Part shown: positions 53,969 through 64,000 of the stretch, one piece after another | Numbering within the stretch: the stretch's first letter is position 1 | How the letters are laid out: each line of letters starts with the position of its first letter | Program-made: the position numbers and the translations under genes | DNA from: Petunia secreta | Taxonomy: Eukaryota > Streptophyta > Magnoliopsida > Solanales > Solanaceae | DNA: 64,000 nt | Assembly (NCBI GenBank): GCA_029990175.1 | Contig: JARKIP010000049.1 | Location: forward strand, 8,596,001-8,660,000 | Direction: 5' to 3' | The notes under the pieces: generated by a model | The model's database searches: none | What the model was told of the DNA's origin: nothing | Seen by the model: only the letters and a program-made list of their open reading frames with translations

Positions 53969-55651
53969 ATGGTTAACACTGATGGAAACTCCGTTGAACC
54001 CCAGTCAACTTCCAACGGACAGACTGGTATTCATGTGAATCCAAACTCCAATCCACCTATAATACCACCAGTAATGAATCCTTCCTCTTCGGGATCCAAT
54101 GATGCTTTTTAGGCTTTCGTCATCCAAACTCTGAAAGCTCTTCAAGCACAACAAGCCGAACAGATAATTATTAACTCTAAATTCGTGCTTTGTTGGAGGC
54201 AAGGAATAATTCTACTCCAAATGGAACTCCATATGTGGCTCCAAGTGGAGGCATCTCGACTTTTGTTCCTATGGGCGGGACAACATGGGACCTCTCAATG
54301 GGGCCACATCTAGGGGTTCGGGCACAATGCGTGGTATAACGCCATACTTCGGAACGATTCCCAGCATGGCTGAAACTAGCTCTTCGGTGGACGTTGAAAA
54401 ATTGAGCAAAGAAATCGAGGCCCGAGTCGAGGCTCAAGTGGAAAAACGGCTCGAAAGCGTCTCCGAACTAAGGAAGACCCAAAAAATGCTTAATATAGAA
54501 AAGTACAGGCTATTGCTCTATAAGCCTGAGGCCGCTCCAGCTCCAATCCTCAAAACTTTCAAAATTCAGTTTTTGAAAAAATATGATGAAACCACCGACC
54601 CCGTTGAGCATGTGACCGAGTTCTTGTCGATGGTCTAGGGGAATGATTTGTTAGAAATAGAGAAGGAGTCAATGTTCTTGAAGAAGTTCGGTGAATTTCC
54701 GGAGAAAGGGGCACTATGTTGGTATATGCGTTTGCCCGCAGGGTCTATCTTCACTTTCAATGAGTTGGTTGATGCATTCATCAAAGCTCACATGGAGCAC
54801 AAAAAATCCTCCAAAGGAAGGAGGGCATTTTCGAAGTCAAGCAAAGGCCTAGAGAGCCCATCAAAGACTTCCTCGAACGCTTTCACACCGAACGGATGAA
54901 GTTACCTGCTATGGATGACACTTTGGCAATCATGGCATTTGAAAAGAATATCAATGTTCATAGCTCTGAGGCTGCCGCCGAATTGAGGAATGAGCTCCAA
55001 CAGTATCAAACCCTGACGTGGGATGACTTGCATAATAGAGCATATACCAAAATAAGATTGGAAGAAGCTGAATGGAAGGCTGTTTGTCGAAGTTCGAATT
55101 ATAAGAATCGATCAAAATCCTCGTATTGCACCGAGGCGCTACGAGGAAATTCGAGGGGTCGATACGAACCATACACTTCACCGAGGCAACATGTCAGCCA
55201 AAGACTTGGCAATCCTCATGTGAGCCAACGACTCGGTGGGAAAGTCAATTTGAACACGAACCAAAGAAACACCTCGGGACCAGCTTTGGTATCCAAAAAT
55301 AAGGAGCTGCCTCGAATCCCTGAATACAACTTTAATGTGTCAACCATGGAGTTAGTAAATTCCATAAAGGAGATTGTAGGAGTAAGGGTGCCGAAGGATA
55401 TGAGGACAGCCCCAGAGAAAAGAGACCAAAGTATGCGTTGTGAGTTTCAAGCGGACTATGGTCATCACACCGAGGATTGTAAAGCTCTGCGCCTCGAGGT
55501 AGCCCATTTGTTGAAGAAGGGTTTGTTGGCAGAATTCCTCACGGATAAGGGAAAGAAAAATTATGCGAAGAACCGAAGTGATGGTCAACCACCGAGGGCG
55601 CTACCCTTTGAAAGAATTGTAAATTGTAATTACTGGGGGGGTCGGAAGTAA
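53969..55651 (+). pseudogene. Gypsy gag, broken
   Basis: Starts MVNTDGNSVEPQ at 53969, stops near 54112, and resumes in other frames. The capsid domain (54500-55080) reads KTFKIQFLKKYDETTDPVEH, then GALCWYMRLPAGSIFTFNEL (with a frameshift near 54830), DFLERFHTERMKLP, and TWDDLHNRAYTKIRLEEAEW. A cysteine/histidine stretch MRCEFQADYGHHTEDCKAL near 55433 is the usual knuckle region of this lineage. Internal stops at 54112 and 54638. Confidence 0.85.
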
Positions 55652-55684
55652 ATGGTCTGAACTTCGAAGAAGAAGTTTGCAAAA

Positions 55685-56047
55685 TTGTCAATAACAATGG
55701 AGAAGATGACCCGAGTTGGAGGCTCAGGGAAAGAGATAGAGTTTGATGATGATGACTGTGATGGGATGATGTTTCCCCATCACGATTCTTTAGTCATCAT
55801 GCTGAGGATTAACGATTCGGGCATCAAACGGGTCTTGATCGATCCCGGTAACTCTGTCAACATAATCAGCTACGGGGCTATCAAGAAAATATGGTTAAAG
55901 GGCGAGGTTATCCCAAAACCAACCATATTGACTGGTTTCAACAACTCAACCAAGAAAATGCTGGGCAAAATTACGCTTAACACATATCCCGAATGGTTGG
56001 CCAATTTTGTAGTCGTGCCCAAGAATGTGTGTATTACACAGATTTGA
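55685..56047 (+). pseudogene. Gypsy protease region
   Basis: Open for 120 codons. RVLIDPGNSVNIISYGAI holds the aspartic-protease motif as D-P-G-N-S in place of the usual D-x-G-S-S. The frame ends FVVVPKNVC and then jumps directly to mid reverse transcriptase, which implies a deletion of the linker and first part of that domain. Confidence 0.8.
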
Positions 56048-56560
56048 ACAAGGCTTGCCCCAAAGATTCTTATCCTTTACCATAAATAGACAGGCTAATA
56101 AACTCCATGGCAGAACATAAACTATTAACCTTCTTAGACGCTTATTCGGGGTATAATTAGATTCTCATGGATCCGAAGGATGAAGAAAAGACCTCGTTCA
56201 TCACTGGCCGAGGTACCTTTTGCTACAAGGTGATGCCCTTCGGGCTAAGAACGTTGGGGCAACATATCAACAGTTAGTATGCCGCATGTTCAGAGACTAT
56301 ATTGGAAAATCTGTGGAAGTGTACATAGATGACACATTGATTAAGTCTGCTCTGGTGGAAGACCATTTGGGCCACTTGAGAGAAGCCTTCGCTGTTTTAA
56401 GGCAATACAACATGAAGCTGAACCCTGAGAAATGCGCCTTCGATATGGGTTCGAGCAAATTTATGGGATCCATATTCTTTGAGTGAGGGATCGAGGCTAA
56501 CCTAGAAAAAATCAAAGCAATTGAAGAAATCCATGATGGGCTCTCTCCATGATGGGCTCT
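56030..56560 (+). pseudogene. Gypsy reverse transcriptase, broken
   Basis: Reads YTDLNKACPKDSYPLP, a stop, then LLTFLDAYSGYN, a stop, KTSFITGRGTFCYKVMPFGL, and in another frame GATYQQLVCRMFRDYIGKSV then EVYIDDTLIKS (catalytic DD kept) and LNPEKCAFDMGSSKF. The order is normal but two stops and a frameshift disable it. Confidence 0.88.
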
Positions 56561-56789
56561 CTGGTGTAAAGGAAGTTCAGCGCTTAACTGGTCGAGTCGT
56601 TGCCTTGAGTAGATTCATCTTGAGGTCATCAGAGTGATGCCACAAAATCTTCTCAGTTCTAAGGAAGAATAATAACTTCGAGTGGACACCGGTTGTGTAG
56701 AGTAGCATTGAGGGAATTGAAACACTATTTTGCTAACGTGTTGCTACTCCCCAAGCCAAAAGATTGAGAGACTTTGTTGGTTTATATGG

Positions 56790-58085
56790 CCGTTTCCGAG
56801 GTGTCAGTGATGCTGTGCTGGTTTGAGAGGAGGAAGGAAAGCAGCAACCCATCTATTATGTAAGCAAGACGCTCCTCGACGCCGAGACCAGGTACTCACA
56901 TTTGTAAAAGTTAGCACTTGCTCTTATTGTTACTGCTCGAAAACTACGACCTTATTTTCAATGTCATCCAATAGCCGTAGTTACCACATTCCCCTTAAGA
57001 AATATATTGCACAAACTAGAGTTGTCAGGAAGGTTATCTAAATGGACAGTAGAATTAAGCGAGTATGATATCACCAACCAGCCCCGAACATCCATCAAGT
57101 CCCAAGTCTTGGCGGACTTTGTGGCTGACTTTAGTGTTGGAATCCTCCCCCAGGCTGAAGTGGGAGAACTCGATGTCGAAGGTATAGGTACTTTACACTG
57201 ATGGGGTGACCAACTCTAAAGGCTCGGGGTTAGGAATAGCCTTAGTAGCACCAACCGGGGAGAAAATTAGACATTCGGTTCGGTTCAAGAAGATAACGAA
57301 GAACGAGGCTGTAATGGCCCAAGCCCGCTAGTGATATTGTCCGCTCTGGGCCTAGGCCTGCACGGCTTTAAAACGCGTCACTAGGGTCTAAGGCCAGATA
57401 ACTTATATACCCAGCATCTCTCATGTGTTATGTCGATGTGGGACACTTAACCCTTAGCTGGGGTGTTACATACACCTCCTCTTATGGACTCAGCGTCCTC
57501 GCTGAGGTTTGCCCCGCGTACTGGGATTCGCCTAGACTCACCACGGAGGTTTGCCCCGCGTACCGGGATTCGCCTAGACTCAGCCCTGAACTTTGACCCA
57601 CATCGACAAGGCTGACACAAAGTGGCTCTGATACCATCTGTAATGGCCCAAGCCCGCTAGTGATATTGTTCGCTCTGGGCCTAGGCCCGCACAGCTTTAA
57701 AATGTGTCACTAGGGTCTAAGGCCAGTTAACTTATATACCCAACATCTCTCATGTGTTATGTCGATGTGGGACACTTAACCCTTAGCTGGGATGTTACAG
57801 AGGCTGAATATGAAGCGACTTTAGCAAGCTTGAAACTAGCAAAAGAAATGAGGGTGGAAAGAATCGAGTTGAGATGTGATTCACAATTAGTTGTGAACCA
57901 AGTGCTCGAGGAATATTCGGCTCGTGAGCCTAGGATGCAGCAATTCTTAGCCCGAGCACAAAACAACTTGGCTCAATTCTAAGAGTGGAAAGTCAAACAA
58001 GTACCTCGAGAGGAAAACACAGAGGCAGACGCCCTAGATAACTTGGGTTCGGCTGTGGAAGAATGGCATTCGGGTACTGATTAAG
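56790..58085 (+). pseudogene. Gypsy RNase H, interrupted by a TRIM
   Basis: First part (56790-57309) reads PIYYVSKTLLDAETRY, RPYFQCHPIAVVTTFPLRNI, LHKLELSGRLSKWTVELSEY and SQVLADFVADFS. After the TRIM insertion it resumes at 57805 with EAEYEATLASLKLAKEM, ELRCDSQLVVNQVLEE and REENTEADALDNLGS. Several stops. Confidence 0.85.
57310..57799 (-). mobile_element. TRIM (terminal-repeat retrotransposon in miniature)
   Basis: 490 bp flanked by the 5-bp duplication GAGGC (57305-57309, 57800-57804). Two direct repeats of 161 bp each (57310-57470, 57639-57799), TG to CA, differ at about 8 positions. On the minus strand the LTR is followed by GATGGTATCAGAGCCA, a tRNA-iMet primer-binding site at 57622-57637, and a purine tract AAGAGGAGGTG precedes the other LTR near 57473-57483. 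The interior is 168 bp and non-coding; it needs enzymes from other elements. Confidence 0.95.
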
Positions 58086-58149
58086 TTTTCCGATTTCTCT
58101 CTGCACAAATGAAGGAGATGAATTGGAGGTCAACTTGGTGGAACAAAAA

Positions 58150-59382
58150 TGGAATTGGCAAAACAAGTTCATTTCTTATTTCGACTCAGGGACTCTCCTT
58201 CCGACAAGAGAGAAGTAAGAAAATTGAAGACTCAAGCAGCCTCATACTCAATGATTTTGGGAAAGCTATATAAAAGAATATACAGCGGCCCGATGGCCAA
58301 ATGCTTGGGCATAGAAGAAGCCAGATATGTAATGATTGAGGTACATGAAGGCGAGTGTGGCAACCATTTGGGAGGAAAATCTTTCTGCACAACTTACTTC
58401 GAGCTGGGTATTATTGGCCCACTATCGGCGCAGATGCAAAAGCCTTCGTGAAAAAATGTGATAATGCCAGTGTCATGCCCGAATGATTGATCAGCAGGCT
58501 GAACCTCTACATTTGGTCGTGTTGCCATGGCCCTTTATGAAATGGGGAATGGACATTATTGGCCCATTGCCAAAGGGCAACGACAGTGTTCGGTTTATTC
58601 TTGTGTTAACCGATTACTTCACAAAATGAGTAGAAACATGGGGCGTTCACTGAAGTTAAGTAGAAGGAGGTAATTGACTTCATCAAAAAGAACATTATCT
58701 ACAGGTTCGTTGTCCTAAGGAAAATCACTTGTGACAATGGTCCGCAATTCATGGGGGCAGCTATCACTGATTTTCTTAAGTAGTGGAAAATAAAACGGAT
58801 AATGTCAACCCCTTATCATCCAAGTGCCAATGGTCAAGCTGAGTTCTCGAATAGAGTGATAATTGAGAATCTCAAAAAAAGGCTTGATGAAGCAAATAGT
58901 CCTTGGCCCAAAGAATTACTAAGGCTGTTATGGGCAATGCGAACCACGGAGAAGAACAGCACCGGTGAAACTCCATTCTCTCTCGCCTATGGCATGGACT
59001 CGCTTATCTCCGTGGAGGTAGGTGAACCAAACCTTCGGTATGCTCACGCCACCGAAGATGCAAATCAACAAGTCATGCACATAGAATTGGATTTGCTTGA
59101 GGAAAAAAGGGAACTAGCCTTGGTTCGGCTAGCAGTACAGAAAAGATAAATCGAAGCAACAAAAAGGCCAAACTTAGAGATTTCAAAGTTGGTGACTATA
59201 TATTAAAGGCTTCGAACCAATCAGCCAAGGAGAAAAATAATGGAAAACTTATTGCGAATTAGGAAAGACTCTACAGAGTTAAGGCAATTGTTACAAAGGA
59301 GTCCTATCAAATTGAAGATTTGGAGCGCAAGCCCGAACTCTTAAATTGGAACATCTTCAATTTAAAGCGGCATTACTTCTAG
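58150..59382 (+). pseudogene. Gypsy integrase, broken
   Basis: H/C zinc-binding region remnants near 58290-58490 (VHEGECGNHLGGKSF). Core: MKWGMDIIGPLPKGN (first catalytic D), VLTDYFTK then stop, ITCDNGPQFMGA (second D), STPYHPSANGQAEFSNRVII (E in the NGQAE motif), STGETPFSLAYGMDSLISVE. The C-terminal part ends LNWNIFNLKRHYF at about 59382. In-frame stops at about 58630 and frameshifts disable it. Confidence 0.88.
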
Positions 59383-60042
59383 CACTAAGGTACACAATCC
59401 TTGGTCAATAAAATTTCATCTACAACTTCGAGCCAATTGCGCTCCAAAGGCCTTGGTCGAATAATTTTAAGTTACTCCTCGTTTTACTTTGCTTGACCTT
59501 TTCAGGAAGTAGATAAGATGATCTTCAGTGCTCGAATCTTCATCAAGATTCATACCTGAACACTGGGGGAGTGAGGAGTGGGATACAGTCGAGGTCAGCT
59601 TTGAACCTCTCCCACCGAAGTCTATCTATTTGACAATCGGGGACTAATGCACGAGGAATACATTAGCACCTTGTATTTTCGCCCGATAGTGGCATGTTTT
59701 TAACTTGTTTTTGCGCATAAGTCTTGCCTAAACTAGGACCTTTGTAAAGATGTTTATGGCTCATTGATATTGTCAATGAAATACTTTGATTCAATATCTC
59801 TTTGTTTCTATGATTCTACATACTGAATTTATCTCTTATATGCATCGACTCGGGGATAAGACGTCATTCCAAGTTAGCATTGATTTCATGTAACATAAGT
59901 CTTGCAAGCAAAACTATTCTAAGTATATCAAACTGAAAACAAACACTTAAAGGAAAAAAGGCAAATCCATTAAGGCCCGAAGGCCACACAAGTTAGTTGT
60001 TTACATCAAAAGCCCGAAGGCTATATCAAAAATAAAAGAAAG
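59383..60042. other. Gypsy untranslated region after pol
   Basis: Non-coding sequence between the end of integrase and the antisense ORF, with no recognised motif. Confidence 0.5.
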
Positions 60043-62920
60043 CTAAGCAAGAAAAGCTACAATGTACAAGCTAAGACCGGAGACTGTCTCCCCCTCGCGG
60101 TTCCCCCCTTCAAAGTTTTTCTCGTCATCATTGGCGCTTTCTTCTCCACCTTCATCATCTTCGGATTCCTCATTATCTGAACCTTCACTCGATGGAAGAT
60201 CATCCACTATCTTTTGGGTATCAGCCACATCATTTCGCGCCTTGACAATTTCATCCTCTAAGATGATCTTCCCCACCTTAACCTGCTCCAATGTGTTGAG
60301 CTGAGTTTTGACAACAACTCAAACCTCCGCAAATTTCCCCCCTGTGGCCTTCACTTCGGCTCGCTTGTTGAGGTCTGCAATCTTCCCCCGACATCGTGCA
60401 ACCTCACTTTTTAAAGTTGGAACTTAATCCACTTGGCTTTGCAATCAAAAAAGTTGGGCTATGTAATCCTCCAACTTAGTGCGATATTTCTCGCCATTCT
60501 CAAGAACTTCGTCTTTAGCCAGGGTCACTTCGACCTGGAGCTGCACGACCTCCAAGTTCAGCCCCGTGCGCTCCACCATGAACTCATCATTCAACGTCTG
60601 AAAACAAGCCTCGGAGGCAGCCAAGGCTTCACGCCCTTCTGCCTCAGACTTAGCAACAACGTCACGAGTTTGGTTCAACGCAAGCTTCGATGCAGTTAGT
60701 TGTGGTTGAAGATCAGAGATCTGAGCCAAATAACCCCTTTTCTTGTCCTCCCAAACATCCTTAACCTTTTGGAGCTCCTCGACTCTGTCACGCTCTATTT
60801 GCACCACTTTAAAAGAGAGGAGAAGACTCTGAAAGAAAGGTTCGAAATTTAGACATTACCAGTCCAAAGGAAAATAAAACACAAGTTGGGAAGAGAAATT
60901 ACCCGAAGTGCAGAAGCAGCTAATGTGGTCATCAACTTCATTGGACTAAGGTGCCCAATAATTTTCTCCTCCTTCGACCCAATCAGCTCTTCAAGACCCA
61001 CGAGGTTTTGCTTGGTATAGTCTAGCAAATTGGAGCTGGTGGAGACTTCCAGCTTTTGAAGGGCTTGCACCGAGGTTGGAGGCTACAAAGGCTCCTTGCA
61101 TGCCTAAACCGTGTTTAAGATCAAACCCTCGGCAACCTTAGCCTTACCCTTTTCTTTAGGGGTTGGTTGGTCAAGCTTTTTGAGGTTTATCACCTCGGTT
61201 TCCTTTGCATCGGTAACCTTAGGCACCTCAGAAGTCACTTTGGGAGTAGCTTTCAGGGTCACCCTCGGGAATTTCTTCATTGGGCTCGTCAATAATTTTT
61301 CTAGAAGACTCTTTTCTTGAATCTTATTCAAAAAAATTTAGGATTGCCCAGTATTCCACCAATTAGTAACCCAAGATTCCAGACTAAGACCTCGGCGTCT
61401 CTTAGTTACAGCTACCGAATCCTGAGCAGTCGCCACCTCAACTCGAGGATGCTTCACTTTAATGAGCCTCTTTGAAGCAACCCTCTTCCTCTTCGAATAT
61501 GTGGAAGAACAGGGAGAAAACTCATAGGTAAAAATCGAAGTAGGATTTGAGATACTTGTAAACCGACCTACGAGGATATCTTCACCTTTCAAAGTCCCTT
61601 GGACAGGTGAACACTTAGATTTTTTCTCCTCGGCGAGTTGCTTTGCCAAACTCGCCATCTGGCTAACGCCTTCTTTGGTATCGATCACCTTTTTCTCATT
61701 TTTATCTTTCTTCTTTTATTTTTTCTCTTATTTATTCTTTTCCTTCTTTTCCTCAGCTTTTCTCTCATCCCCCTCGGGATCCTTGACAGCTTTGTTAGAG
61801 AAACCTAAATAGAAAAATAAGGAAAGTGTTAATAGGTGATGGCTCGAATCATGCGCTAAAAAAGAAAGCTCAAACGTGACGAACGACTCACCATGTCTCT
61901 TGCACGCCTAATGATTTTCCTCCTCGGCAGCCATAATCATCCACTACTGAAAGGGGCGCGTCCTTTGTACCATCACCGCTGTAACCCATTCAAGCAAGTC
62001 CTTCGGTGGGTTAACAGTGACTTTGTTAACTACATACAACAAGTATGACAATGAGTAAAAACAAGTTAAGATAACCGAAGAAGGAAGCTAGGTTAGGGAC
62101 ATTTACAGTGAGCGTTCCGCTCTTCAGGAAAATCAGGGTCAACTGAATCCTGTTGGGACAGGACCATAGCGATCACACCAGCTCGGTCGTCGTGGTCTTC
62201 GCTCTTGCTCAGAATGGCATAAGACCCACGGGGCAAGAAGGCTACAAACCCAGCCTTATGAAAGTAAGGATAGTAGAGGGAGAGCAAGTGATGAAAGTAA
62301 AAGACATCCCATCTATCCGACTTAAATATTCGAGGGCTTAAACGACCCTCCAAACCCTCGAGCCCAATTGGGCCAAACATAAGTTGTAAGATCGACAAAA
62401 GGTGTCGATAATAGGATGAACAAGTAGAGTAAAACCTATGGTGAAGGGGTAGGTATAAACCAAAGAGTACCCAGGAACATGGTTCGAAACGGCAGTGTTC
62501 GGGGCCCCCATCGGCAGCATGCCCGCACAATTTCCACTAAGTCTTCGGTTATCTCGCTTGGTGTAACGTGCACCGGTATGTTTCTATTAAACCACGTTGG
62601 GCGTCGATTTGAACCTAAACCTTAAGATCTTTATCGTTGCTAAATCTGAAGGGATAACCAACCGAGGGTCAATCTCCTCCTTGATGGGAATTTTCTTCCT
62701 AGAGCTCTTTGAGGTACCAGCCTCGGTCTTAGATCCATCTTTGCCGGCTTCGGCGTCGCATACTTGGCCACTAGCCTCATTAAGAAGTGACGTTGTCATC
62801 ATCAACGTTATCTTTATCGCTAACACGATCGTCACTTGTGACATCATCATATTCCCCAATGATCACGCGACGGTAAGCGGTAGATTTACGCCGCCTTGAG
62901 CCACCCGCTTGAGACATAGA
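60043..62920 (-). pseudogene. Antisense ORF of Tat-type gypsy (gypsy-type transposon protein), broken
   Basis: Runs opposite to pol. N-terminal start MSQAGGSRRRKSTAYRRV (62918), acidic Asp-rich segment, then after shifts YTYPFTIGFTLLVHPIID followed by FCRSYNLCLAQLGSRVWRVV (about 62455-62340), which resembles the putative gypsy-type transposon domain (Transposase_28 family). It continues with basic and acidic linkers (61690-61100) and a long predicted coiled coil (QIERDRVEELQKVKDVWEDK onward, 60807-60445), ending in an acidic SSEGSDNEESEDDEGGEE stretch (60190-60130). Five to six separate open pieces show stops or unrecognised introns. The function of such antisense ORFs is unknown. Confidence 0.75.
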
Positions 62921-63608
62921 CTCTCCACCACCGCTTATCAGTGTAATAATCTTAAGGGGCTCGACGACGTTCACCAGCTCGTCACCGACAATCTTAGTGG
63001 AAGAATCTGGGACCTTTCCGATCCACTAGAACCTTGGATGAAATTAGTTGCTGACATGGTGGAGATTCTGGGAATAAAAGGAATCTGAAAGGAACGATTG
63101 TGGTCTCTTGGTTTGCTTTGAAGATTTTTTGCACTGTTGCTTGAATCTACATCAAAAATTCAACCTTCTCTCCCCAGGAGCGCATCTACAGAATAAAGAG
63201 AGCACACACCACACTCCTACTATACCGGGGCCTTTAGCTTTCACTGAGAAGAAGAGATTACTTACAGCTAGCTTTTTTCCCTAACCCTAACCAATGAATG
63301 ATAGGCCGGCTTCGGATAATCGAAAACAAATTTACTTTCAGTAATCGTTGATCATAGATGGGAGATGACTGTTCAAGTGGATGTATTTATAGGAGGGAAG
63401 TCATCATTATTGAAATGTTGGGAATGCCAAAATAAGCGGCATAATTGTTCATAACCAGCCAATGGTCGCCATGTTTGGCGCAACGGGAAGGTGAAGTGAT
63501 TGAATCAATTTTAAATTCCTTGGTGTACGTTTCGCCACGTTGACTTCCGCCCAAATTTATTCCATTTCTCGGTGACTCTGGCATTCACCCGAGGAATGAG
63601 GAACTATT
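62921..63608. other. Gypsy untranslated region before 3' LTR
   Basis: Would contain the promoter of the antisense ORF on the minus strand. A purine-rich GAGGAATGAGGAAC tract lies just before the 3' LTR and can serve as the polypurine tract. Confidence 0.5.
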
Positions 63609-64000
63609 TGTATTGGGTAAAAATGGGCTCGCGCGTTTGGCTCCTCAATGGCATGATTCAAGGAAAACCGAACACATGTTTGGAAATGATGATTCGAAGT
63701 AAGACAACGTAGTCGTTGAAGTCATCAGTCGAAGATGAAGTTTGTATTGCGCCTCGGTGGAAAATCACCGTGGTCAGATAGCAGATTCATATTTTCGAGG
63801 TCGACAATTCAAGCCTCGGTAAATCAACCAATCTTCAGTGGAGTGGCCTCCCCTCATTTCGGCCCACTAACTCTACTTTCAGGAGAGTTGAGGCGCGGGA
63901 AGTTAGTGGGGAATATGGAGAATATGACCCAAATTTCTTGTATTCAGTAGTCTATAAATAGCCCCTTATTTCATAATGTAATAAGACAGAAATGCATACA
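63609..64000 (+). repeat. 3' LTR of gypsy element (partial)
   Basis: Starts TGTATTGGGTAAAAATGGGC and follows 53324-53700 base for base with scattered differences; cut by the window end. Confidence 0.88.

Larger units (their letters stand above)
53324..64000 (+). mobile_element. Tat-type Ty3/gypsy retrotransposon, runs off the right edge
   Basis: 5' LTR 53324-53877, primer-binding site TTGGCGTCGTTTGTGGGGAT from 53880, gag, protease, reverse transcriptase, RNase H, integrase, an antisense ORF block at 60043-62920, and the 3' LTR from 63609. The long region between pol and the 3' LTR with an antisense ORF is characteristic of the Tat lineage. The sense genes have stops, frameshifts and at least one internal deletion. 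Confidence 0.93.

Overview
The window looks like a chromosomal segment from a plant nuclear genome, most likely a solanaceous dicot. It is AT-rich and almost filled with decayed plant transposons: Athila-type and Tat-type Ty3/gypsy, Ty1/copia, CACTA, Mutator-like, hAT, Stowaway, an RTE-type LINE and a TRIM. The family assignment (Solanaceae) is an inference from repeat flavour, for example CAGGGGCGGA-ended and TAGGGGTGT-ended hAT-like elements and an RTE-type LINE with a TTG-rich tail. No bacterial operon, CRISPR array, tRNA or rRNA gene was seen.

Host genes are few. (1) 23939-25234 (+) is an intact intronless CBL-interacting protein kinase of the CIPK5/CIPK25 clade. It has a TATA box, two ABRE/G-box motifs and an RY motif upstream, and short uORFs in its leader. 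(2) About 42195-42345 (-) is a MIR156 precursor: the exact 20-nt miR156 sequence lies on the 5' arm and the star arm carries two asymmetric bulges. (3) 27587-34696 (-) holds five phase-compatible exons of a protein-coding gene I cannot name. Its middle is interrupted by a tandem duplication of about 5 kb.

Layout. 1-1951: end of an Athila-like element whose LTR contains a perfect 54-bp inverted repeat. 2199-5014: tandem repeats, a Mutator-like element and an array of five hairpins. 6400-11251: Mutator-like, tandem-repeat, LTR-remnant and hAT-like material. 11468-13383: Athila-like leader ORF and two LTR pieces in head-to-head inversion. 13384-15007: 5' part of a CACTA element. 17021-19250: a Mutator-like element with 9-bp TSDs that captured a UDP-glycosyltransferase fragment, with a hAT element nested inside. 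19740-20294: solo gypsy LTR. 22957-26019: Stowaway MITE, CIPK gene and a small Mutator-like MITE. 30263-41922: tandem duplication carrying a dead copia element and two exons; the second copy was later hit by a 1.58-kb CACTA-like element. 43188-44482: 5'-truncated LINE with 16-bp TSDs. 45001-50117: full-length but dead copia element. 50210-51394: Mutator-like element with 9-bp TSDs. 53324-64000: Tat-type gypsy element with an antisense ORF and a TRIM inserted in its RNase H region.

Nothing here is a multi-gene system. The most interesting items are the MIR156 locus, the glycosyltransferase-capturing Mutator element whose captured sequence lies in its inverted arms, the unidentified multi-exon gene broken by a segmental duplication, and repeated fold-back structures in two related LTRs.
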